This document shows positions 26,923 through 36,527 of a stretch of DNA of 64,000 bases, in pieces. Origin of the DNA: Maribellus comscasis (GTDB lineage: Bacteria > Bacteroidota > Bacteroidia > Bacteroidales > Prolixibacteraceae); the NCBI RefSeq assembly GCF_009762775.1, contig NZ_CP046401.1, positions 124,001 through 188,000 of the forward strand, in the 5' to 3' direction. Below the pieces are notes generated by a model. That model saw only the letters and a program-made list of their open reading frames with translations, had not been told where the DNA came from and searched no databases. Numbering within the stretch: position 1 is the stretch's first letter; every line of letters begins with the position of its first letter. The translations under genes and the position numbers were made by a program.

Positions 26923-29316
26923 ATGCATCTTACCGTTTTCCTTTTGATAAAGAATAAAAATCCCCTGATCTTTTTATTCTTTGGGCTTGTGGGGATTCTC
27001 TTTTTACCTCAAGATTTATTGGCTCAACGCGTAGTTGACATAAGTCAATACCCGCCAGAATATTTCGATTCTATTCGGGCAAACGTTTACGATACAACCA
27101 ATGTCAACTATACTATCAGGGCGTATCGGCTAAGTTCTGAAGATAAAATTGTGATTGATGGAAATCTGGATGAACCAGCCTGGAAAATCGCCGATCGTAA
27201 AACGAACTTTATTGAAAAAGATCCCTATCCTTTGATTCCCACAAGCGATGAAACAGAATTTGCAATTTTGTATGACGATGAAAATTTATATGTTGGGGTA
27301 TGGTGCTGGGATGCAGTGCCTGATAAAATTGTTGCCTACCTGGCTCCCCGGGGCACGTACGGAGCAGACAACCTTCAACTTTTTATTGATAGTTACAACG
27401 ATGACAGAACCGGGTATAAATTTGTTATTTCGCCTACTGGTGTTCAGGGCGACGAACTTCGTTACGACGATGTAAAACGCGACCGGAACTGGAACGGAAT
27501 TTGGTATTCAGAAGGAAAAGTCGATGACAAAGGTTGGTATGTTGAAGTAAAAATTCCGTTCTTTAACATGCGATATTCTTCCAGCGAACAGCAAACCTGG
27601 GGTTTTAACATTATGCGCACTATGGCCAGGGAGGCATCACGTAGCCAATGGAAACCACATTTACCCGAATGGGAAAACAATACACGCATGTCGCAACTGG
27701 GACAAATAGTAGGGATAAAAAATATCAGTTCAGGAAGAACTTTTGAATTACGACCATATGGAACAGTAAGTTCAACAGAAGCCTTAAATGTTTCGCCGTT
27801 TAAAACATTAAATTTAGGTGGTGACATCCGCTTTAGCCCAAGCCCCAACCTAACTGCCGATTTTACCTTTAACCCCGACTTTGCACAGGTCGATGCGGAT
27901 GTTTTTGAAATTAACCTCACACGGTTTCCCACCCGGTTTGCCGAACTTCGGCCATTTTTTACTGAACGGATAAATGTATTTAATACTCCGCTTGAGCTTT
28001 TTTACAGTCGCCGAATAGGTGCAAAAGGTGATATTCTGGGCGGAGTAAAAATGACCGGAAAACTAAATCACGGAGTTGAATTTGGAGTTTTAGGAAATGT
28101 AACCGGGAAATCGGTGTTTAAAAGTGCGCTGCAAAATTCAGAAAAAGCCACTTTTGGTGTAATGCGGGTGAAGAAAGACATTTTAGGTTCAAGCAATATT
28201 GGTATTCTGGCAGCAACAAAAGAAGAAGCAGATAATTACAACCGTATTTTTGGCGTTGACGGCAGTTTTGTTCTCAGCGGAAACGATTTTGTCGATTTTC
28301 AGGTTGCCACCGGACAAACCGAAAAACAAACCGAACAAAACATGGCTTACAACCTCATTTACACCAGAACCGGCGATTTAATGGGACTGATTTTAACTGG
28401 AGAAAGAATTGAACCCGAGTTTGAAATAAATCGTGTGGGATATATTCAAAAAGAAGCATACCGCGGTTGGGATAATGTAACGGGAACGTACAAGTTAAGT
28501 CCGAGAATAAATAAATACAACCTGAGAAGAATAACTGCCAACGCCACTCTTGAATTTGACAGGGATTTATTTACTTCGGAATACATTAACAATGTACTGC
28601 AAAATTTTCCTGATTTTGTTCCCGATGTAATGTTTGGATCGGTTACAACAAACGATGAAGGGAATCCGGTAATTTCAGATGGAAGCCGTACTTCAAACAA
28701 CTACAAAGTTGGAGGCGACCTTACCATAAACATGATCAATGAAATGATTATTGTGGCAGACTACAAACGTTTTACAGCTACCGAACTTACGGGTCAATAT
28801 TCCGGGAATCTGCTAACGCTGAGTTATTCTACACGCCCGATAAATAAAGGTGCCAGCTTTGCCGGTGTATTTGGCTTTACAAATGACACTTATTACAATT
28901 TTAATCAAAAATACGTGGCCCGGCAAAGAAAATTAACACTTGAGGGAGAAGGCCGTTTAACCCGGAATTTTCTTACAACGTTAATTGGAGATTACACTGA
29001 AACTTTCACAACAAGCGACCACAAAGACGGACGTTATTTTAAACTTTCCTCCAACTCAACATGGATGTTCACCAAAGATTTTTACCTGAGAGTACATGCC
29101 CAGGGAATTCTGGGAACAACATTCTACCAGCAAAAAGAAATTTACAACGAATATTTGCTAAGCTGCCTGATGAGTTGGGAATACCGGCCCGGCAGTTTCC
29201 TGTACCTAGCCTACAACGAAGGACGATTTGATCCTTCGGGAAACTCCGGTTGGAGAAACATGAGTTTAAATAATCGCACCATCATTTTAAAAATTTCCTA
29301 TTTCTTTAGTATTTAG
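26923..29316 (+). CDS. DUF5916 protein: CBM9-like domain plus outer-membrane barrel
   Basis: The 797-residue protein has a signal peptide (residues 1-35, ending LLAQ). A CBM9-like beta-sandwich at about 45-245 contains IDGNLDEPAW, FAILYDDENLYVGVWCWD and GWYVEVKIPFFNMRY. The rest is a DUF5916 barrel (DFTFNPDFAQVDADVFEINL, then FTERINVFNTP) ending LKISYFFSI, which has an outer-membrane-type terminal strand. The family is found throughout Bacteroidota, and its role (surface binding, transport or secretion) is unsettled. It precedes the locus 1 sigma factor by 262 bp and may have its own promoter. Confidence 0.85.
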   Translation: MHLTVFLLIKNKNPLIFLFFGLVGILFLPQDLLAQRVVDISQYPPEYFDSIRANVYDTTNVNYTIRAYRLSSEDKIVIDGNLDEPAWKIADRKTNFIEKDPYPLIPTSDETEFAILYDDENLYVGVWCWDAVPDKIVAYLAPRGTYGADNLQLFIDSYNDDRTGYKFVISPTGVQGDELRYDDVKRDRNWNGIWYSEGKVDDKGWYVEVKIPFFNMRYSSSEQQTWGFNIMRTMAREASRSQWKPHLPEWENNTRMSQLGQIVGIKNISSGRTFELRPYGTVSSTEALNVSPFKTLNLGGDIRFSPSPNLTADFTFNPDFAQVDADVFEINLTRFPTRFAELRPFFTERINVFNTPLELFYSRRIGAKGDILGGVKMTGKLNHGVEFGVLGNVTGKSVFKSALQNSEKATFGVMRVKKDILGSSNIGILAATKEEADNYNRIFGVDGSFVLSGNDFVDFQVATGQTEKQTEQNMAYNLIYTRTGDLMGLILTGERIEPEFEINRVGYIQKEAYRGWDNVTGTYKLSPRINKYNLRRITANATLEFDRDLFTSEYINNVLQNFPDFVPDVMFGSVTTNDEGNPVISDGSRTSNNYKVGGDLTINMINEMIIVADYKRFTATELTGQYSGNLLTLSYSTRPINKGASFAGVFGFTNDTYYNFNQKYVARQRKLTLEGEGRLTRNFLTTLIGDYTETFTTSDHKDGRYFKLSSNSTWMFTKDFYLRVHAQGILGTTFYQQKEIYNEYLLSCLMSWEYRPGSFLYLAYNEGRFDPSGNSGWRNMSLNNRTIILKISYFFSI

Positions 29317-29549
29317 AAAAAAGAAAATCTTTAAAGGTACCCGGAAAACCCCACGGCAAGTCACAAGAAATTGTTTGAATAAATTACCGTAAATAACACC
29401 AAACATACGATTCAGTTACAAAATGGAGGTTGGTATAGTTCCCTTTATTTACATAATTTCAACTAAAAAAGTTAAACAACGCGCTATTCCATGGGAAAGA
29501 ATTAAACTGATTCTTTTTAAAACCAACTTTCCTTTTAGCATCAAAGCGT

Positions 29550-29557
29550 TATATTTG
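29550..29557 (+). promoter_or_regulatory. candidate -7 promoter element (TATATTTG) for locus 1 sigma factor
   Basis: This is an exact TAnnTTTG match 21 bp before the TTG start of the sigma gene. A weak -33-like TTTC lies near 29528-29531, 18 bp upstream. Transcription would begin around 29564 and leave a leader of only about 15 nt. Confidence 0.45.
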
Positions 29558-29578
29558 CCGGAACATTTGCATTAAACT

Positions 29579-30157
29579 TTGGAAGATAAACGACTCTGGG
29601 AACATATAAAATACGGTGATAAAAAGGCACTAAAAAAACTGCACGACAAATATTTCAAACAGATGTGTCTTTATACACAAAAATCTGTAACGGATACAAG
29701 TGTTGTAGAAGAATTGGTCTCTGATTGTTTTATAAAACTCTGGGAAAACCGTGCAAAAATCAACATAAATTCATCGGTAAAACACTATATTTTTTTTATA
29801 CTTCGAAACAGCGTTGTTGATTATTACCGCGAAAAAAGACCAATTACTGAATCAATTGAAAATATACCGGAACCTGCAAACGAAGAGTATTTTGATGAGC
29901 AAAAACAGTATGCAAAGCTGTATGATTTAATTCAAAAACTCCCTGATCAACGAAAAAAAATAATTGAACTTGCTGTTTTTGATTCGTTAACATACAACGA
30001 AATTGCCAAAAAACTAAACATCACAAAAAACACCGTAAAAACTCAAATCGGGAGAGCTTACCGTTTTTTTAAAGAAAACCTCGATCCTAAAGATTTTTAC
30101 CTCTTCTATTTTCTCCACACATCTGAGAAAAATATTCTTAGCAAAGAAAAAATATAA
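29579..30157 (+). CDS. ECF RNA polymerase sigma factor, locus 1
   Basis: The 192-residue product has sigma region 2 at about 10-80 (LKKLHDKYFKQMCLYTQKSV, VEELVSDCFIKLWENRAKI) and region 4 at about 120-175 (LPDQRKKIIELAVFDSLTYN, EIAKKLNITKNTVKTQIGRA). This is the Bacteroidota expansion class that works with FecR anti-sigma factors. The start is TTG at 29579: an in-frame stop lies at 29573 and the next Met would delete part of region 2. It sits directly upstream of FecR and SusC/SusD. It should be released by the SusC-FecR signal to transcribe locus 1. Confidence 0.92.
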   Translation: MEDKRLWEHIKYGDKKALKKLHDKYFKQMCLYTQKSVTDTSVVEELVSDCFIKLWENRAKININSSVKHYIFFILRNSVVDYYREKRPITESIENIPEPANEEYFDEQKQYAKLYDLIQKLPDQRKKIIELAVFDSLTYNEIAKKLNITKNTVKTQIGRAYRFFKENLDPKDFYLFYFLHTSEKNILSKEKI

Positions 30158-30256
30158 ATAGTTAAAAAAAATAAATAATTGTGTCACCCTCTTTTTCGCT
30201 TTTCCCGTCCTTTTAATAGATAGTAAAAAATAGTTTATTCATAGTTCTGGTTTAGC

Positions 30257-30285
30257 AATGGGATGGCATAAAAAGCCATCCCGTT
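30257..30285 (+). promoter_or_regulatory. hairpin between sigma and FecR genes of locus 1
   Basis: An 11-bp stem (AATGGGATGGC with GCCATCCCGTT, one G-U pair) closes a seven-base A-rich loop. No T-run follows, so it is unlikely to be an intrinsic terminator. It may stabilise or separate the sigma and FecR messages. The FecR start follows 24 bp later. Confidence 0.5.
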
Positions 30286-30308
30286 AATTCAGCAACTAAA
30301 AAAACAGG

Positions 30309-31313
30309 ATGAAAGAACAGGATAAATTTTGGGAACTTTCCACTGGAAAAATATTTAAAGAACTCAACCCAGAAGAGGAAAAAATTTTGAATCAGCTCCT
30401 TAAAGAAAAAGAAAATCAAAAAACTTTTGCTGAAATTGAAAAAATTCATCGGGGATTAAAAAAAAGCCTTCCGTTGCAAAGTGCTTCTCAAAGTCGCTCA
30501 TGGGAAAAAGTCTCCGGGCATTTTAAACTTCGGAAAGTACATTTATTAAAATCGGCACTTAAATATGCAGCCATTTTGATTGTTGCATTTTTGGCTGGTG
30601 TATTAATCAAAACCAACTTAACCTCACAACCTACCCCCCTGGTTTATGCGGAATTAAAAGTTCCTCTTGGACAAATGTCGGAAATAACTTTATACGATGG
30701 CACCCATGTTTGGCTAAATTCCGGGACCACTTTAAAATATCCGAATTCATTTGGCACAGAAAGCCGTGAGGTATTTCTTAACGGTGAAGCTTTTTTTAAT
30801 GTTAAACCCAGCGATATACCTTTCAAGGTTAAGCTAAAAAAAAGTGAAATTGAAGTTTTGGGGACTTCGTTTAATGTGGTCTCATACGCAGAAGAACGTT
30901 CCAGTCAGATAACATTGATTGAAGGGGCTGTAAGAATTAACAGTGTTACGGGAAAAGAGATTACCCGGATTAAACCCAAAGAACAAATTACGATTCCCGA
31001 TGAATTAGAAAACATAAAAATTAAAAAAGTTAATACCGATTTCTATACGAGTTGGACCGAAGGAAAAATTGAATTTGACGAAGAACGGCTGTTTGACATT
31101 GCTTTCAGATTGGAGCGCTGGTACAATGTGGAAATAAATTTTACAAGTGCAGAAGCTGAAGATTTACGTTTTTCGGGTACGGTGCTAAAAAATAAACCCT
31201 TTGACCAAATCATCAAAGCCATCGGAATTCTTTTACCTGTAAAAATAAAATATCAGAATAAACTGGGAGAAAAAGATATAATAACCATTTCAATAAATGA
31301 TAAGCCTATGTGA
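30309..31313 (+). CDS. FecR-family anti-sigma factor, locus 1
   Basis: The 334-residue single-pass membrane protein has a cytoplasmic N-terminus that binds sigma and a transmembrane helix at about 84-103 (LKYAAILIVAFLAGVLI). A periplasmic FecR domain follows at about 115-215 (VPLGQMSEITLYDGTHVWLN, GEAFFNVKPSDIPFKV, LGTSFNVVSY), then a DUF4974 C-terminal domain at about 255-330 (FDIAFRLERWYNVEI). It should receive the signal from the STN domain of SusC at 31421. Order sigma, FecR, SusC, SusD is the usual trans-envelope relay. Confidence 0.93.
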   Translation: MKEQDKFWELSTGKIFKELNPEEEKILNQLLKEKENQKTFAEIEKIHRGLKKSLPLQSASQSRSWEKVSGHFKLRKVHLLKSALKYAAILIVAFLAGVLIKTNLTSQPTPLVYAELKVPLGQMSEITLYDGTHVWLNSGTTLKYPNSFGTESREVFLNGEAFFNVKPSDIPFKVKLKKSEIEVLGTSFNVVSYAEERSSQITLIEGAVRINSVTGKEITRIKPKEQITIPDELENIKIKKVNTDFYTSWTEGKIEFDEERLFDIAFRLERWYNVEINFTSAEAEDLRFSGTVLKNKPFDQIIKAIGILLPVKIKYQNKLGEKDIITISINDKPM

Positions 31314-31346
31314 ATCCAAAAAACCAATAAATAAATCAAAAAAAAC

Positions 31347-31372
31347 GGCGGATATGCCCCACATACCCACCG
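31347..31372 (+). promoter_or_regulatory. imperfect hairpin upstream of locus 1 susC
   Basis: GCGG at 31347 pairs with CCGC at 31369, and TATG at 31352 pairs with CATA at 31361, leaving a bulge. It falls in the FecR-SusC gap, where locus 2 has a stronger hairpin at 49816. No T-run follows. It may act in message processing or attenuation. Confidence 0.3.
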
Positions 31373-31420
31373 CTTAGCGATTAAAACAAGTTGTAATAAT
31401 CATTTAAAACATTCAAATTT

Positions 31421-34400
31421 ATGAAAAAACGATCAAACCGGGCTGTTTTTGAACGGCCTTTAAAAAAACTTTTATTAAAAATGAAATTGACTTTTGCGAT
31501 ATTTCTTCTTGGCCTGGTGAGTGTGAGTGCCTCCACGTATTCACAGAATACCAGATTGGATATCTCATTCAACAATAATAACATCGTCGACTTATTTAAG
31601 GAGATTGAAAATAAAAGCGAATTTTACTTCTTTTATCAGCGGGAAGATCTAAAAAAAATAGAAAATGTTTCTGTAAACGTTAAGGATGCAACAGTTATGG
31701 AAATCCTTGACCAGGTTCTGAGCGGCACCTCACTGGACTATAAAATTGTTGACCGCTATATAATCGTACGTCAAAAAGAAAGTAATTTTGGTGATGCTAT
31801 TATTAAAGGCGAACAACAAAAACCTGTTAACGGGACAGTAAAAGACAAAAATGGAGTGCCGCTTCCCGGGGTTACCGTTTTAGAAAAAGGAACCGGCAAC
31901 GGAACGGTTACAAACACGAACGGAGAATATTCACTTTCAGTAAATGCCAATGATGCCATTCTGTTGTTTTCTTTTGTTGGAATGCAAAGTCAGGAAATTC
32001 CAGTTGAAGAGAAGCAGCAGATTGACGTTGTTCTGGAAGAAGGAGTAATCGGTCTTGAAGAAGTAGTTGCCATAGGTTATGGAACCATGAAAAAAAGGGA
32101 TGTTACCGGGTCTGTTTCTTCAGCAGACGGCAGTGAATTGGTAAAAGTAAACTCATCAAGTGTGAGCACCGCTATTTCAGGTCGTTTGCCCGGATTACAT
32201 GTTTCACAATCATCAGGAAGCGCAGGAGCGGGATCTGTCCTAAGAATCCGTGGTGTAGGTTCAGTTTATTCAGGTGTTGACCCATTGGTAATTATCGATG
32301 GATTCCAGGGCGATATCAACCAGGTATCTCCTAACGATGTCGAAACCATTACCGTGTTAAAAGATGCAGCTTCTGCTTCAATATACGGAGCCAGAGCAGC
32401 AAACGGAGTTATTCTTATTACTACAAAAACCGGAAAAAGGAACCAGGAATTGAAGGTAAATGTAAATGTAAAATACGGAACACAACAAGCAACAAATATT
32501 CCAAAGTTACTCGACTCGGAAGACTGGTGCAGAAAAATGAATGAATCAACCCTGGCAAGAACAGGAACACAATATTGGGTTGGCGATCAGGCTCCTGAAT
32601 TGCAAACCACAAATACAGATTGGTTTGATTATATTTTCAGAAGTGCTCCGGTACAGGATTATAACCTGTCGGCAACGGGTGGCTCAAAAAATCTTCAGTA
32701 CGCTGTAAATATCAACTACTACAATCAGGACGGCATCATGATAGGGGAAAACTATCAGAGAGCAAGTGCCCGAAGTAACATTGAGTTTGTAACAGAAAGA
32801 TTTAGCGCCGGTCTGAGAACCTATCATTACAAAACCTGGTCAAGCAATCATTCTGCTGATATCAACGGAGCAATGTTTACTCCACCGACAATACCCTTGT
32901 ACAATGAGGATGGATTACCCGGGACACCGAGGGAAGGTACAGGTGAAGATCAACTCCAAAACAATACCCCGGTAATGTCGTACAACAGTGTCGACAATAG
33001 TGCAAAAGCCAATTCAACAACTGTAAATTTATATTCTGAACTAAAACTGTGGGACGGGTTAAAGTTTAAAACCGTATTTAATATTTCCGGTTATGACAGT
33101 TACCGGGAAGATTTCCGCCCGGAATGGTTTACCTACCGCCCGGAGGACACCGATCATTCTGCGCCGTACAGGCATCAAAGCCCGGCATCCTTAACTGTTT
33201 ACGATAATACAAGTTCAATATGGGAATGGCAAAATCTTCTCACTTATGTAAAAGATTACAAAAAACACCATATTGATATTTTGGCAGGTATTTCGGCCCA
33301 AAAGTCAGAATCAGCTTATATGAGCGCATACAGAAATACCTTCCCCCGAAATAGTCTTGTTGCTATCAACGCGGGAAGTGAAGACTACAACAACTCCGGC
33401 TCTTCAGGTGAAGGATCCCTTTCCTCTCAATTCGGAAGAATTAACTATTCCTTCGACAACAAATACCTGCTTCAAATGAATGTAAGAAGGGACGGCTCTT
33501 CCGTTTTTGCGCCTAAAAACCGATGGGGAGTTTTTCCGTCGGCATCTTTTGGATGGAGAATCTCTGAAGAAAGCTTCTTAAAAGATAATTCAGTCATCAG
33601 CAATATGAAATTAAGGGCTGGTATTGGTTCGTTGGGAAATTCAAATATTCCATCCTACAAATGGTTAAGTTCGATTTCGTTTGGTGCAGGTTATGTGTTT
33701 GGCGAAGAACAGGCGTTAAATTCCGGTGCCACTGTCAGTGGCGCATACAACGAAGATATTACATGGGAAAAGACAACTACAACAAATATTGCCCTCGACT
33801 TAGGTTTGTTCAACAATCAGTTTAATATGACTTTGGATGTATTCAAAAGGAAAACAACGGATATGCTTTTAATTCTTCCGCTTCCTTCAACTACCGGTTA
33901 TAGCAGCGATCCTTATGTGAATATCGGAGGAGTAGACAACTCAGGATGGGAATTCACAGCCCAATACATCAACAGATCGCATGAATTGAAATACGATATT
34001 TCGTTCAACATTACGCATGTAAAAAATAAGGTAGTCGACATGGGAGATGTTGCCCCCATCATCGACTTGTACACCAGAACGGAAGAAGGGCAGTCTATAA
34101 ACTCCTATTACGGTTATGTTGTTGAAGGCATTTATCAGTCGGAGGCAGATATAGCCGCCAGCCCAACGCTTGATGGAGCGCGCCCTGGCGATTTTAAATA
34201 TAAAGATCTGGATAACAGTGGAACAATTGACGAAGATGACAGAAAATTTCTGGGTAATTCTATCCCTGAATTTTACTATGGGGGAAATGTCAATCTTGAG
34301 TGGAAAAATCTGGATATGAGCATTCAGCTTCAGGGTGAGTTTGGTAAAAATATAATGGTGACACCTGAATTCGCAATGGATTTCGGAACACTCTATGATT

Positions 34401-34795
34401 ACACAAATATGTATCAGGAAGTATACGATAACAGATGGACACAAGAGGGAGACGACAGCTATTATCCGGCGATAGGCAGTGGAATCCGGGGAATTAATAA
34501 TGTTTGTAATACCCGCTGGCTCATGGATGCAAGTTACCTAAGGGTTAAAAACCTGCAAATTGGATATACACTTCCAAATCAACTTCTTACGGGAACACCG
34601 ATCAATAAAATCAGGGTATTTCTCTCCGGAACAAACCTGTTAACGTTTACTGATTATGTTGGATTTGACCCGGAAATAGGAGTCAGACAAAAGCGATCCG
34701 ACAGTACCGGATACATTGACATGGTTTACACCCGAGGAGGCTCCAATACTCCCCAGGCTCGAACATTCCAGGCAGGTGTAACGATAACTTTCTAA
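31421..34795 (+). CDS. SusC/RagA-family TonB-dependent transporter with STN signalling domain, locus 1
   Basis: This 1124-residue outer-membrane protein imports glycan fragments with its SusD lid. After a signal region (about 1-42) come an STN domain at about 45-115 (DISFNNNNIVDLFKEIENKS, VNVKDATVMEILDQVLSG), a CarboxypepD_reg domain at about 135-215 (GTVKDKNGVPLPGVTVLEKG), a plug at about 220-340 (VVAIGYGTMKKRDVTGSV, VLKDAASASIYGARAANGVI), and a long barrel ending ARTFQAGVTITF. The STN domain marks it as a signal transducer to FecR. The susD gene starts 18 bp after its stop. Confidence 0.96.
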   Translation: MKKRSNRAVFERPLKKLLLKMKLTFAIFLLGLVSVSASTYSQNTRLDISFNNNNIVDLFKEIENKSEFYFFYQREDLKKIENVSVNVKDATVMEILDQVLSGTSLDYKIVDRYIIVRQKESNFGDAIIKGEQQKPVNGTVKDKNGVPLPGVTVLEKGTGNGTVTNTNGEYSLSVNANDAILLFSFVGMQSQEIPVEEKQQIDVVLEEGVIGLEEVVAIGYGTMKKRDVTGSVSSADGSELVKVNSSSVSTAISGRLPGLHVSQSSGSAGAGSVLRIRGVGSVYSGVDPLVIIDGFQGDINQVSPNDVETITVLKDAASASIYGARAANGVILITTKTGKRNQELKVNVNVKYGTQQATNIPKLLDSEDWCRKMNESTLARTGTQYWVGDQAPELQTTNTDWFDYIFRSAPVQDYNLSATGGSKNLQYAVNINYYNQDGIMIGENYQRASARSNIEFVTERFSAGLRTYHYKTWSSNHSADINGAMFTPPTIPLYNEDGLPGTPREGTGEDQLQNNTPVMSYNSVDNSAKANSTTVNLYSELKLWDGLKFKTVFNISGYDSYREDFRPEWFTYRPEDTDHSAPYRHQSPASLTVYDNTSSIWEWQNLLTYVKDYKKHHIDILAGISAQKSESAYMSAYRNTFPRNSLVAINAGSEDYNNSGSSGEGSLSSQFGRINYSFDNKYLLQMNVRRDGSSVFAPKNRWGVFPSASFGWRISEESFLKDNSVISNMKLRAGIGSLGNSNIPSYKWLSSISFGAGYVFGEEQALNSGATVSGAYNEDITWEKTTTTNIALDLGLFNNQFNMTLDVFKRKTTDMLLILPLPSTTGYSSDPYVNIGGVDNSGWEFTAQYINRSHELKYDISFNITHVKNKVVDMGDVAPIIDLYTRTEEGQSINSYYGYVVEGIYQSEADIAASPTLDGARPGDFKYKDLDNSGTIDEDDRKFLGNSIPEFYYGGNVNLEWKNLDMSIQLQGEFGKNIMVTPEFAMDFGTLYDYTNMYQEVYDNRWTQEGDDSYYPAIGSGIRGINNVCNTRWLMDASYLRVKNLQIGYTLPNQLLTGTPINKIRVFLSGTNLLTFTDYVGFDPEIGVRQKRSDSTGYIDMVYTRGGSNTPQARTFQAGVTITF

Positions 34796-34813
34796 CCTAA
34801 AAAATTTGAAACG

Positions 34814-36457
34814 ATGAAGACAAAAATTTTATATTTCGCATTATTTGCTCTGTTGCTACTAAATTCAACCGGGTGCAAAGAGAGTTTTCTCGAAACATTA
34901 CCCAAGGATCAACTCACAACAGAGACATTTTATAAAAGTGAAGACGATTTTATTCAATCCATAAATGGTGTATACGGAATTAATAACATCTGGCGGCAAA
35001 AAATGGAATTTTTTCCGATGGTTGATATCGCTACTCCCGTTGCAACCCGTGGAAGTGGTAGGTTTGGTCAATTCGACTGGGGTGGCAACGGCTATACTCC
35101 CGACGGTGTTCCCGGTGATATTCGTGCCTGGTTCAGCTACTGGTGGATAGGTATAGCACGGGCAAATGAAGTGTTGTACCGACTTGAAGAAGTAGAAGAT
35201 GTATTTACCACTGCCGGGTTAAAAGACCAGATAAAAGGCGAAGCTTTGTTCCTGAGAGCTATTTACTACTTCTATTTAAGTGATATTTGGGGAGGTATGC
35301 CTCTTATTACCGAGCCGGTTACAACAGAAACATACTATCCCGAACGTGATACTAAAGCTGCCATTACGGAACAAATGATAAGCGATTTAAAAGAAGCCCA
35401 AAATCTCCTGCCTTCTGTTACAAAGTATCGCAGCTCGCCCGCCGAAATGGGAAGGGCCAGTAAGGAAGCTGCACAATCCTTACTCGGTAAAATTTATTGT
35501 GCTGAAGAACAATGGGAAAATGCCTCCGCCGAGTTAAAAAAAGTTATCGACTCTAATAATTTTGAGTTAACACCCGGAGCAACCGGTTTTATTGACCAGT
35601 TTTGGCCGGAAGGTGAAAATGGCATTGAATCTATTTTTGAGTGGCAATATATGAGCGGAATCGGCGATCAATACGGAAATTCTTTTGTTTCGTACTGCGC
35701 CACCGGTGCTGCCGGACTGGATGTTGGAGGAAATGGATGGAATTATATCGAACCAACGGATTATCTGGTTGACTTATACGAAACAAAAAATGGTTACAAA
35801 GTAACAAGCACATGGACAGGAAGTGGTGAAAGTCAGGACTATTTTTCATTCTCTTCCGACGACCCTGAGTTTAATCCGGAAGACGCCTTTGCAAACCGCG
35901 ACCCGCGCTTAAAATGGACCGTTGCATACGAGGGCAATCCCTATGTAGATGAAAAGTGGCCGGAAAATACCTTTACCGCTGCAAGTCCAATGGAATCGAA
36001 CTACGGTAACCTGAAAATGATTGTTTACGAAGAAGGATTTGCACAAAGTGACATGAACATGGTTGTTTTACGTTTTGCTGATGTATTATTACTTTATGCT
36101 GAGGCTCAAATGGAACTAAATAATTTGGATGAAGCAACAAAATATGTAAATAGGGTCCGTAGCAGACCATCCGTTTCAATGCCTGATGTACCGGCTGGTA
36201 TAGCTGGTTCACAAAGCGACCTGAGACAGTATATCCGCGAAGAACGAATCAGGGAACTGGCAACTGAATACGGCCATGTATTTTACGATATGCGACGTTG
36301 GGGAATTTATGTTGACGAAATGGAAAATTACTGGACAGCCAACAAATTTGGACGCGAAAACCCGGCAGTCCAAATTGACGAACACAATGTACTGTGGCCA
36401 ATTCCAACACAAGAGCTTGACTTAAACCCCAACATGGTTCAGAATCCAGGCTATTAA
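34814..36457 (+). CDS. SusD/RagB-family glycan-binding lipoprotein, locus 1
   Basis: The 547-residue protein has a lipobox (STGC, Cys21), so it should be surface-anchored over the SusC pore. SusD hallmarks are present: KDQLTTETFYKSEDDFIQSI near the start, a TPR-like helical core (KGEALFLRAIYYFYLSDIWG, SKEAAQSLLGKIYCAEEQWE), and the C-terminal block VNRVRSRP, REERIRELATEYGHVFYDMR, ending LWPIPTQELDLNPNMVQNPG. It binds the imported ligand. The ligand cannot be read directly, though neighbouring GH140 and GH88/105 enzymes suggest a pectic or uronic glycan. Confidence 0.95.
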   Translation: MKTKILYFALFALLLLNSTGCKESFLETLPKDQLTTETFYKSEDDFIQSINGVYGINNIWRQKMEFFPMVDIATPVATRGSGRFGQFDWGGNGYTPDGVPGDIRAWFSYWWIGIARANEVLYRLEEVEDVFTTAGLKDQIKGEALFLRAIYYFYLSDIWGGMPLITEPVTTETYYPERDTKAAITEQMISDLKEAQNLLPSVTKYRSSPAEMGRASKEAAQSLLGKIYCAEEQWENASAELKKVIDSNNFELTPGATGFIDQFWPEGENGIESIFEWQYMSGIGDQYGNSFVSYCATGAAGLDVGGNGWNYIEPTDYLVDLYETKNGYKVTSTWTGSGESQDYFSFSSDDPEFNPEDAFANRDPRLKWTVAYEGNPYVDEKWPENTFTAASPMESNYGNLKMIVYEEGFAQSDMNMVVLRFADVLLLYAEAQMELNNLDEATKYVNRVRSRPSVSMPDVPAGIAGSQSDLRQYIREERIRELATEYGHVFYDMRRWGIYVDEMENYWTANKFGRENPAVQIDEHNVLWPIPTQELDLNPNMVQNPGY

Positions 36458-36484
36458 TTCTTATTTAAACAAATTGAAAGACAT

Positions 36485-36520
36485 AACACCCGGTTAAACC
36501 GGGTGTTTTCCTTTTATTTC
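36485..36520 (+). terminator. intrinsic terminator after locus 1 susD
   Basis: A ten-base GC-rich stem (AACACCCGGT with ACCGGGTGTT) closes a three-base loop and is followed by TTCCTTTTATTT. It lies between susD and the GH140 gene. It probably causes partial termination, so transporter and enzymes could be made at different levels. Confidence 0.75.
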
Positions 36521-36527
36521 TTTCGAC